21,369 nt of DNA from a candidate division LCP-89 bacterium. Lineage in GTDB: Bacteria; Electryoneota; B3-LCP. Shown piece by piece: positions 1 to 6,527 of the stretch. Numbering within the stretch: the first letter of the stretch is position 1; each line of letters begins with the position of its first letter. The notes under the pieces were generated by a model. It was not told the origin of the DNA and did no database searches. It worked only from the letters and a program-made list of their open reading frames with translations. Location: the NCBI GenBank assembly GCA_025774735.1, contig JALGZU010000011.1:1-21369 (forward strand), given 5' to 3'. A program made the translations under genes and the position numbers.

Positions 1-24
1 ATTCAGTCGTACTGGATTCTGCCT

Positions 25-45
25 GACACTGTCCTATTTAGTGTC
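25..45. repeat. small inverted repeat upstream of the AsmA-like gene
   Basis: GACACT (25-30) and AGTGTC (40-45) are a perfect 6-bp inverted repeat with a 9-nt loop, followed by TTATTTT. It may be the terminator of a gene left of the window. The arm with its flank (CTGACACT) is the same motif that ends the longer inverted repeat at 10047-10082, so it may instead be a remnant of that family. Confidence 0.35.
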
Positions 46-71
46 TTATTTTAACCGCGGGAGATTGATCC

Positions 72-2573
72 ATGAAGAAATGGATGAAGGTCGTTCTCAT
101 CGTCGTGGGCGTGCTGTTCGTGCTGCTCGTCGTCGCCGCAGTCGGCTTGAAAGTATACTTCACTTCCGACCGCCTGAAAGCCCTGATCATCCCCAAACTG
201 GAAGAAGCCACCCGCAGGGATATCGCCGTCGGGAAGATCTCCCTGAAGCTCTTCCCGCACCTGGGCATCGGCATAGAAGACCTCACCGTCTCAGCTCCGC
301 AGAAAATATCCTTCGATCGCGACCGCCTCCTCGCACTCGACGAAATCGTCCTCGAAGTCAGCCTGAAACCGCTCCTCAGAAAGGAGGTCCAGGTCAACCG
401 CATCCGCATAGATAAACCCGACCTCTACCTCGAAATCAACCAACGCGGGGGAGCCAACTTCGCCATGCCACAGGATGCCGGCGAGCGGGAAGCCGTCGCA
501 CCCGCACCAGCTGAGGGATCTGCTTTCGCCCTCTTCCTGTCGAACGTCCAGCTGCTCGGAGGGCGAATCGAATACGTGGACAAAACCTCGGACCGCCGAC
601 TGCTCATCGAAGGCCTCGAACACACCATGAGCGCCACCGTGGCCGACGGCGGAGCAACCTTCTTCACCGAAGGCAACACTTCAGTGGATGGTATCAGCTT
701 CGGATCACAAAACAGCTTCATGATCTCCGGCCTGCCCCTCACCAGCTACCAGAAGTTGACCTTTCGGTCGCAGGAGGGAATTCTCACCCTCGATGCCATC
801 CGCTTCGCCGTCAAGGACATCGCCCTCGATATCCAGGGCAACATCTCAAACCTGAACACACAGCCCAATCTGGACCTGGCCATTCAATCCTCCCGCGCCG
901 ACGTGGAACAGCTCCTCTCACTGCTGCCCCCCGACCTGCTCAAGGAGTCCCAGGGATTGGCCAGCACCGGTGAATTCCAGTTCAACATGACCGTCAAGGG
1001 AACAGTCGGGGACGGCGCCCTGCCTGAAGTTGAGGGCTCTTTCAGCGTGGACGACGCCACCCTCCAGTACGCCGGTCTCCCCAAAGCCATCACTGCCATC
1101 GCCGTCTCCGGTAGTTTCAAACAGCCCGCCTCCGGCAAGCGCAACCGTGGCGCGGGTCGCCTCGATATCGACAAAATGTCCGCCGCCTTCGGGACCGGTA
1201 CCGTGTCCGGCAAACTGAGTGTCTCCAATTTCGCCAATCCCAACCTTACGGCGCAGTTCAAGGGAAGCATGAACCTGGCCGAAATCAAGGATTACTACCC
1301 CCTTGAAGAGGGAACCGATCTCCGCGGAGCCCTGAGAGCCGACGTCGCCTTGAAGGGCAGGGCGATGAAGCCGGAGACCATTCAGGCTCAGGGCCGCATC
1401 GACTTCAGGGAAGTCTCTATCAGGTCACCCGCCACACAAAATCCGCTGGATGAGCTGAACGGCGGCATCAACTTCAACAACGACCTCATCGAAGCGCAGC
1501 GCATCTTCTGCCGCATCGGCCGCTCCGACATGGCCCTGCAGCTCAGGCTGAGCAACTACCTCTCGCTCATCCTGCCCGAAAAGAAAACGTCCGCAAAACC
1601 CGCCGCCCGGGTAACCCTGACCTCCAATCTGCTGCGTACCGAAGACCTCTTACCCCCGCAGAAACCGGAGGAAAAAGGAGGCGACAAACCTGCGTCGGCC
1701 CCGCCCATCCTGCCCGGCGTTGACGTCGACGCCAACGTGACCATCAAAAAGCTGGTCACCGGCAAGTTCGAATTCGAAAATGCCAAAGGCAAGGTGCGCA
1801 TCCGCGACGGCGTCATCGACCTGCAGAATCTCTCCCTCCGGGCTTTTGGAGGTGCCCTGACAACACGCGGTAAACTCGCCCTGATTCCCGAAGGAAACAA
1901 TACTTTCGATCTCAACCTGGACATCAACAGCGTCCAGGCCGACGCGCTGCTCTCAAACTTCACCTCTTTCGGATCCCACCTTTTCGGTTCTTTCTCCTTG
2001 AAGGGAGACTTGTCTGGCGCCCTGAACGATACCCTCGGTTTGAATCCTGAAACCCTGGCCGGGAAAGGCCTCGTCACCATCAGCCGCGGTAAACTCGTCG
2101 GATACCCATTGACGTCCGCCCTGGCCTCCTACACCGGTATCCCCCAGTTCAGAGAGGTGAACTTCAACAACTGGACCGACACCTTCACCATCGCGAACGG
2201 CAGAATCCAGTTCGGTGAGATGAAAATCGACGCTGGGAACGCCGACTTCGTGGTAAACGGATCGCAGGGATTGGACGGATCTCTGGACTACAAGATGCTG
2301 GTCAAACTGCCCCCAAACCTGACCGACCAGTTGAAGGTGCAGGGGCTGGCCGCCGACCTGGTCGGATTCCTGAAGGATAAGGACGGCCGCATCAATCTGA
2401 ATTTCCTGGTCTCGGGTACCTCACTGAATCCCCGTATCGCCCTCGACCAGCAGCAGATTGAGGATGCCGCGAAGAAGGCCCTTGAAGCGCAGGCGCAGGA
2501 AGAACTGAAGAAACTGGAGGAGGAAGCCAAGGATAAACTGGAAGATGCCCTGAAGGGTATTTTCAAGCCGTAA
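72..2573 (+). CDS. AsmA-family envelope protein
   Basis: An 833-residue AsmA-like protein. Residues 4-30 form one membrane anchor (VVLIVVGVLFVLLVVAAVGL), after which the chain follows the AsmA pattern: LIIPKLEEATRRDIAVGKISLKLFP at about 37-61, here given only as the family's N-terminal signature, then long amphipathic beta-rich segments and a C-terminal AsmA_2-like region (NFLVSGTSLNPRI). The last 40 residues are a charged coiled coil rich in E, K and A. AsmA/TamB-like proteins are anchored in the inner membrane, extend into the periplasm as lipid-conducting bridges, and affect outer-membrane assembly. That role is known for the family and only inferred here. The start is supported by GGGAG 8 nt upstream. 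It stands alone, with no partner gene in the window. The family assignment is firm; the exact subfamily is not. Confidence 0.85.
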   Translation: MKKWMKVVLIVVGVLFVLLVVAAVGLKVYFTSDRLKALIIPKLEEATRRDIAVGKISLKLFPHLGIGIEDLTVSAPQKISFDRDRLLALDEIVLEVSLKPLLRKEVQVNRIRIDKPDLYLEINQRGGANFAMPQDAGEREAVAPAPAEGSAFALFLSNVQLLGGRIEYVDKTSDRRLLIEGLEHTMSATVADGGATFFTEGNTSVDGISFGSQNSFMISGLPLTSYQKLTFRSQEGILTLDAIRFAVKDIALDIQGNISNLNTQPNLDLAIQSSRADVEQLLSLLPPDLLKESQGLASTGEFQFNMTVKGTVGDGALPEVEGSFSVDDATLQYAGLPKAITAIAVSGSFKQPASGKRNRGAGRLDIDKMSAAFGTGTVSGKLSVSNFANPNLTAQFKGSMNLAEIKDYYPLEEGTDLRGALRADVALKGRAMKPETIQAQGRIDFREVSIRSPATQNPLDELNGGINFNNDLIEAQRIFCRIGRSDMALQLRLSNYLSLILPEKKTSAKPAARVTLTSNLLRTEDLLPPQKPEEKGGDKPASAPPILPGVDVDANVTIKKLVTGKFEFENAKGKVRIRDGVIDLQNLSLRAFGGALTTRGKLALIPEGNNTFDLNLDINSVQADALLSNFTSFGSHLFGSFSLKGDLSGALNDTLGLNPETLAGKGLVTISRGKLVGYPLTSALASYTGIPQFREVNFNNWTDTFTIANGRIQFGEMKIDAGNADFVVNGSQGLDGSLDYKMLVKLPPNLTDQLKVQGLAADLVGFLKDKDGRINLNFLVSGTSLNPRIALDQQQIEDAAKKALEAQAQEELKKLEEEAKDKLEDALKGIFKP

Positions 2574-2600
2574 GTATTATTCCATCGGAATATCGATTGA

Positions 2601-2625
2601 GTAGGGCAGGATTTCCCCGCCCTTC
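2601..2625. repeat. degenerate family C palindromic repeat
   Basis: GTAGGGCAGGATTT then CCCCGCCC forms an imperfect hairpin (GGGCaGG against CCcCGCCC). It matches the GTAGGG...CGCCC elements at 9972, 10115, 10304, 14382 and 14417. It lies 27 nt after the AsmA-like stop codon and may help end its transcript, but the T tract is weak. Confidence 0.55.
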
Positions 2626-2633
2626 TCCATTGG

Positions 2634-2677
2634 TCATTGCGAGGAATCCGCCGCACGGCGGATGACGAAGCAATCTC
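2634..2677. repeat. family A intergenic repeat (complete copy)
   Basis: A 44-nt element running from TCATTGCGAGGA to CGAAGCAATCTC, with ATCCGCC/GGCGGAT hairpin arms in the middle. The ends ATTGC and GCAAT are themselves complementary, so the whole element folds back. Other copies are at 10151 (carrying an insertion), 10379 (left half only) and 14446 (shorter middle). Elements with these ends are common between genes in many phyla; no protein is encoded. Confidence 0.75.
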
Positions 2678-2692
2678 ATTCGTTATTGTAAT

Positions 2693-2717
2693 TGTCATTC
2701 CCGCTAAGGCGGGAATC
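2693..2717. repeat. family B intergenic repeat
   Basis: TGTCATTCCCGC, a 3-4 nt loop, then GCGGGAATC: a perfect hairpin of about 8 bp. Copies at 10221 and 11991 keep the pairing through paired base changes. It resembles the ATTCCC...GGGAAT type of short repeat known from Neisseria (dRS3) and other genomes; relationship by descent is not claimed. Confidence 0.7.
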
Positions 2718-2745
2718 TAAAAACGCCGCCCTTTAAAAAAGCTGC

Positions 2746-2774
2746 TTGCTTTCCGGCTCCTGAAATGTTATATT
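2746..2774 (+). promoter_or_regulatory. sigma70-type promoter for the 2816 gene
   Basis: TTGCTT (2746-2751), a 17-nt spacer and TATATT (2769-2774). Transcription would begin near 2781, leaving a leader of about 35 nt. The perfect palindrome GGTTATAACC (2780-2789) covers the expected start and could be an operator. The same hexamers and spacing precede the 12507 gene. Confidence 0.55.
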
Positions 2775-2815
2775 ATATGGGTTATAACCTCGAAATAGCA
2801 TGTGAGGACGAAATC

Positions 2816-3544
2816 ATGAACCGTGCACCCCTGATAACCCTGACCCTCAGCCTGATCGCGGTGGCGCTCCTTGCCGCACCCGGCCAGACCCAGATCGGCT
2901 ATATCTGGGAAACCTTAAGCCCCTGTAACGCCTATCTCGGCAGCGCCAACATGGACGGCGATCCCAACGAAGAGCTGGTTTACTACACCACCAATCCGGA
3001 CCAGATTATCATCTACGACGGCCTCACCGGCCTCCCCGACTTTAACAGCGGCCTCTGGGAATACATCGGCATCGCCGGATGGTCCTCCAGCTCGTCGTCC
3101 GGCTCGGATGGTTGGCTGGGCAACTCCCCCTTCTGCGATATCGATAGTGACGGCATCATGGAGATCACTTTCCGGGGGCAGCAGGTCTTCGGAGGACCCA
3201 TAAAGCTCTACGTCGTCGGTATGGGGGGTTCCGGCATCATCGCCGGGGGCGATAAAGCTGCGCCCTCCTCGCCGGCGCTGTCGCAGAACTACCCCAATCC
3301 ATTCAATCCTTCCACCGCCATCCAGTACAGCATCACTTCCCCGGGAAATGTCACCATCAAAATCTACAACACCCTCGGGCAGGAGATCCGCACCGTCGTG
3401 GACGATTTCAAACCCACCGGCGACCACACGGCTTTCTGGGATGGCAGGGATCAGAGCGGCAACGCCGTTGCCAGCGGGACCTACTTCTACCGGCTTCAGG
3501 CGGGAGATTACGTCTCAGCACAGAAGGCCATCCTGCTGAAATAA
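2816..3544 (+). CDS. small secreted protein with sorting tail (type IX-like)
   Basis: A 242-residue exported protein. The start at 2816 is preferred over an in-frame ATG at 2765 because it gives a clean signal peptide (MNRAPLITLTLSLIAVALL, cleavage near residue 24), has a GAGGA-like site upstream, and because 2765 overlaps the -10 box. Residues 40-135 carry two acidic loops of the calcium-binding FG-GAP/VCBS kind (NMDGDPNEELVY and DIDSDGIMEITF). Residues 150-242 are a FlgD-like Ig/type A sorting domain, with NYPNPFNPSTAIQYSI at its start and YFYRLQAGDY...KAILLK at its end. In the FCB group this tail directs transport through the type IX system, after which it is removed and the cargo is released or attached to the cell surface. 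The middle is low in complexity (GWSSSSSSGSDGW). The ligand is unknown. Confidence 0.8.
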   Translation: MNRAPLITLTLSLIAVALLAAPGQTQIGYIWETLSPCNAYLGSANMDGDPNEELVYYTTNPDQIIIYDGLTGLPDFNSGLWEYIGIAGWSSSSSSGSDGWLGNSPFCDIDSDGIMEITFRGQQVFGGPIKLYVVGMGGSGIIAGGDKAAPSSPALSQNYPNPFNPSTAIQYSITSPGNVTIKIYNTLGQEIRTVVDDFKPTGDHTAFWDGRDQSGNAVASGTYFYRLQAGDYVSAQKAILLK

Positions 3545-3568
3545 CTACAGACGACTTCGTTGTCCGCC

Positions 3569-3595
3569 GAAGAGCCCCCGTTGTGGGGCTCTTTG
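3569..3595 (+). terminator. terminator of the 2816 gene
   Basis: AGAGCCCC (3571-3578), loop CGTTGT, then GGGGCTCT (3585-3592): an 8-bp perfect GC-rich stem 25 nt after the stop codon. The T tract is short, so termination may be partial. Confidence 0.65.
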
Positions 3596-3641
3596 ATCCT
3601 TGGCAGCCATCCGATAAATTTGCCCATATGTAAATTATGCC

Positions 3642-3670
3642 TTGACATGGGGGTCTTTTTTTTGTATCTT
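3642..3670 (+). promoter_or_regulatory. strong sigma70-type promoter upstream of the GGT-like gene
   Basis: A consensus TTGACA (3642-3647), a 17-nt spacer containing a run of T, and TATCTT (3665-3670). Transcription would start near 3677, about 265 nt before the 3943 start codon. That long leader suggests post-transcriptional control or a separate small RNA. Confidence 0.65.
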
Positions 3671-3676
3671 TAACGA

Positions 3677-3942
3677 CCCGATTTTTCGGCGGTTCTCGCA
3701 GTGAAAAACGTCTGACCTTTGGGCAAGTTTTATCTGCTGGGATTGATCCACATCACAATTTGACCGCACCGAAAGAGCGTTCTTGTGAGAACGTAGTTTT
3801 TACAGGTGTTGGATTATTATAAGCCTCACCGGTTTTGTGGCTGATTGACCCGGATTATCGTTACAGAGTATTTTTTTATTTCTATCTATTTTGTAGTCCG
3901 AGCCCTGCTTGGACTATCTCTTCTCCGAATGATTGAGGGCTG
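3677..3942 (+). promoter_or_regulatory. long structured leader of the GGT-like cassette
   Basis: This region between the distal promoter and the start codon has no convincing reading frame. It contains a hairpin CGTTCT/AGAACG (3778-3793, loop TGTG) followed by AGTTTTT, which looks like a terminator or attenuator about 120 nt into the transcript. Near the gene, TAGTCC (3894-3899) pairs with GGACTA (3911-3916), and the loop between them holds AGCCCT (3901-3906), complementary to the ribosome-binding stretch AGGGCT (3936-3941). It matches no riboswitch class that I recognise. Confidence 0.4.
3845..3874 (+). promoter_or_regulatory. proximal promoter of the GGT-like cassette
   Basis: TTGACC (3845-3850), an 18-nt spacer and TATTTT (3869-3874). 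Initiation near 3881 would give a leader of about 60 nt that keeps the pseudoknot-like structure but skips the upstream hairpin. It is weaker than the 3642 promoter. Confidence 0.4.
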
Positions 3943-5553
3943 ATGCCTGAAACAGGCGAAATAACCGGCAAAGTGATTGACCGTTCCGCTGTCGGAACGC
4001 AGACCATGGCAGCCACCGCATTCCCCGCCGCCTCAGAAGCCGCCGTCGAAATCCTGAAGGCTGGCGGCAACGCCGTCGATGCCGCCGTCGCGGCCGCATG
4101 GGCGCTCTCCGTCTGCGAACCGAGCGGGTCCGGCCTGGGTGGACAGACCACCCTCCTGATCTCGACTCCGGATGGGAAAACCACCGTCCTGGACGGGCAT
4201 TCCTACGCCCCCGAAGCCGTCTCCCTGCGCACCGTGAGCCCCAGACAGCAGCGCTGGGGATATCGCGCCTCTACCATCCCCTCGACTCCTGCAACCCTCG
4301 GAGCTGCACTCGATCGCTTCGGCAGCCTGCCTTTGCAGCAAGTCTTGGCGCCGGCCATCCGCCTTGCCGAGGAGGGCTTCCCCGTCACCAACCTGATGCG
4401 CTTGCATATCCGCTGGTGCAAATCCACCCTCGAGAACTGTCCCTTCGTCGCCAGAATTTTTCTCCCCAGGGGACGTCCCCCGGCCAGGGGAAAGACCCTG
4501 CGCCAGGCGAAACTCGCGCGCACCCTGAAAAAACTGGCTGAACGAGGCGCCGAGGATTTCTACCGCGGCGGCATCGCCAGAGCCATCGTTCGTGACATGC
4601 GCCGCAACGGTGGACTCCTGACGGCAGATGACCTGGCATCTTTCGATATGCCCGTCGAAATGCAGCCTTTAAGCGCCTCCTATCGCGGCCACCGCGTCAT
4701 CACCGTCCCCCCGCCCGGAGGCGGCCTCCAGTTGCTCCTCGGGCTGAAGATACTCGAATATCTCGATTTTCATGAAAATATCGGTCATCCGGACGCCCAT
4801 GAAACCATGGCTCTGACCATTAACGCTCTCTTCCGGGAGCGCGAGCGCCTGCCGCTCTATCCCGACTTGATGACGCCCTCGCAGCTTGCTTGGCTGCTCA
4901 GCGATGACCGGGCCGCCGAAGTGGCAGCCTCTCTGCGCGCAAAATACAACTTCGAACCCATGATGGACGAGGAGGAACCCGGGGAGACCACCCACCTCTC
5001 CGTGGTAGACTCGAACGGCATGGCCGTAGCTTTGACCCAGTCCATCCAGTCTCTCTTCGGAGCCAAATTCGCCAATGAAAAGCTCGGCTTCTTTTACAAT
5101 AACTACCTCTGCACCTGCCCCCGCTTCCAACACCCTTATCAGCTTAAAAGCCGGGCCATGCCGCAATCCAACGTGGCGCCAACCATGGTCTTTCCCGGAG
5201 TGGGTGAAGCGGAGGAAAACACGCCTGAACTGATCTTGGGAGCCGCCGGCAGCCGCCGTATCACCTCCTCCATCCTGCAGGTCATCTCAAATTTTCTCGA
5301 TGGCGGCATGTCGCTGCAACAGGCTGTCGATGCCCCCAGGGTGCACGCGCTGCTGAGCGGTAAGGTGCTCCTGGAAGGAAGGCTCCACGAGGAATCCTTG
5401 AAAGAACAGCTCGCACAATATTTCGACCGGATCCAGATCAAAGCCGATCGCAGCCACGCCATGGGCGCGGTACAGGCCGTCGCCAGAGACGACGACGGTA
5501 ACTGGATCGGGGTCGCCGATCCCAGGAGAGAGGGGAGGGCGCTTGGATACTGA
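3943..5553 (+). CDS. gamma-glutamyltranspeptidase-like Ntn hydrolase, altered pocket
   Basis: A 536-residue protein of the gamma-glutamyltranspeptidase family, full length for the family without its signal peptide. The N-terminal block GGNAVDAAVAAAWALSV...GSGLGGQTT (about 40-71) and the self-processing nucleophile in GETTHLSVVD (T349, first Thr of TTH) are both present, so cleavage into large and small subunits is expected. However, residues that hold the glutamate group in E. coli Ggt are changed: the Arg of DFRExAP reads DGHSYAP (His86), the NNQMDDF stretch reads NNYLCTC, the second Ser of LSSMSPT is Asn, and the GG of GSPGGS reads GAAGS. The comparison is from memory of the E. coli protein. 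No signal peptide is visible, so it is probably cytoplasmic, unlike classical GGT. The stop overlaps the next start by 11 nt. It probably acts as an amidase or transpeptidase on another acyl-amide. Confidence 0.8.
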   Translation: MPETGEITGKVIDRSAVGTQTMAATAFPAASEAAVEILKAGGNAVDAAVAAAWALSVCEPSGSGLGGQTTLLISTPDGKTTVLDGHSYAPEAVSLRTVSPRQQRWGYRASTIPSTPATLGAALDRFGSLPLQQVLAPAIRLAEEGFPVTNLMRLHIRWCKSTLENCPFVARIFLPRGRPPARGKTLRQAKLARTLKKLAERGAEDFYRGGIARAIVRDMRRNGGLLTADDLASFDMPVEMQPLSASYRGHRVITVPPPGGGLQLLLGLKILEYLDFHENIGHPDAHETMALTINALFRERERLPLYPDLMTPSQLAWLLSDDRAAEVAASLRAKYNFEPMMDEEEPGETTHLSVVDSNGMAVALTQSIQSLFGAKFANEKLGFFYNNYLCTCPRFQHPYQLKSRAMPQSNVAPTMVFPGVGEAEENTPELILGAAGSRRITSSILQVISNFLDGGMSLQQAVDAPRVHALLSGKVLLEGRLHEESLKEQLAQYFDRIQIKADRSHAMGAVQAVARDDDGNWIGVADPRREGRALGY

Positions 5554-6379
5554 TTCCACCATTTTTCAGAGCCTCAGCTTCCCCATGCCCGCTTCCCGGG
5601 GAAATCTCGGAGGGGGTAGAAAATGGATTGTCATCGCCCTCTTCGCGCTGCCCCTGGCGCTGATCGCCTATAAAATGTCAAATCTGACCGGATCGCAATC
5701 CCTGGCTCAGGCGCTGGCCCTGACCGGCATGCCCGCCGAGGTGCAGGATCGCATCGGTTACGTCCTCTTCGTCCCCCTGGCGGCCGTCATGGTCGTCTTC
5801 TCGCGCGTCACGCTCGGAATCCGGCTGTTGGGTCCTTTCCGTTCCATCCTGCTGGCCCTGGCCTTCCACATGACCGGCATCGGTCTGGGCCTTTTCTTCC
5901 TCCTAGTAGTCGTCGGCATGATCGTCCTCATTCGGCCTGCGCTGAAGGAGATCCGCATGCCCTACTTCGGACGGGTCTCCGTGGTGCTCAGCGCCGTGGC
6001 CATCATCATCATGCTGACCATGGTGGCGGGTCGCTGGTTTCAACTGCAAAACCTCCAGCAGGTTGCTTACTTCCCCATCGTGGTGCTCTGCCTGACCGGA
6101 GACGGTTTCGCCAGAACCCTCTACCGGGAAGGATATAAATCCGCCCTCTGGAGGGGAGGAATGACCGCCATCGTGGCTATTTTGATCACCTTGCTCTGGA
6201 GTATCCCCGGCTTCGTGGGAATTCTCATCCGCTTCCCCGAACTGCTCATCCTCGAGGTCGGTTTGATCGTTGTAATAACCGAATTCTTCGGTCTCCGGCT
6301 GTTCCAGCACGTCAATCCTGCCCCGGTCAGGAAGAAGAATCAGCCTGAACGATTGAAAAATAAACAGTCACGTATATAA
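5543..6379 (+). CDS. 7TM_transglut-like integral membrane protein
   Basis: A 278-residue inner-membrane protein with about eight membrane helices: one at residues 27-45 (IVIALFALPLALIAYK), then seven from about 66 to 252. The latter resemble the 7TM domain usually fused to an inactive transglutaminase, including FPIVVLCLTGDGFARTLYREG (about 175-195) and FPELLILEVGLIVVITEFFG near the end. Between helix 1 and the 7TM block there are only about 20 residues, so the periplasmic transglutaminase-like domain of that family is missing. The start is TTG at 5543, chosen because AGAGAGGGGAGG stands just upstream and the gene overlaps the GGT-like gene by 11 nt; an ATG at 5585 is the alternative. In other bacteria this domain is coded next to ATP-grasp ligases, as it is here. 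Its role, perhaps in transport or sensing of the ligase product, is inferred. Confidence 0.65.
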   Translation: MDTDSTIFQSLSFPMPASRGNLGGGRKWIVIALFALPLALIAYKMSNLTGSQSLAQALALTGMPAEVQDRIGYVLFVPLAAVMVVFSRVTLGIRLLGPFRSILLALAFHMTGIGLGLFFLLVVVGMIVLIRPALKEIRMPYFGRVSVVLSAVAIIIMLTMVAGRWFQLQNLQQVAYFPIVVLCLTGDGFARTLYREGYKSALWRGGMTAIVAILITLLWSIPGFVGILIRFPELLILEVGLIVVITEFFGLRLFQHVNPAPVRKKNQPERLKNKQSRI

Positions 6380-6527
6380 ATTCTGATCGGATGTAAAAAA
6401 TAGATACCGGACACATGGATAGGATGAACCGCCCCTTTCGGACTGCATGGGTATCTTCCTCGCCGAATAGATACCGAACCCGGCCAGCATCCTCGTGTGA
6501 CAGTCTGAGTAATGGGAGAAAGACAGA

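Noticed and set aside
2765..2815. Upstream in-frame ATG for the secreted protein at 2816
   Set aside because: It lies upstream of the predicted transcription start, overlaps the -10 region, and would bury the signal peptide behind 17 polar residues.
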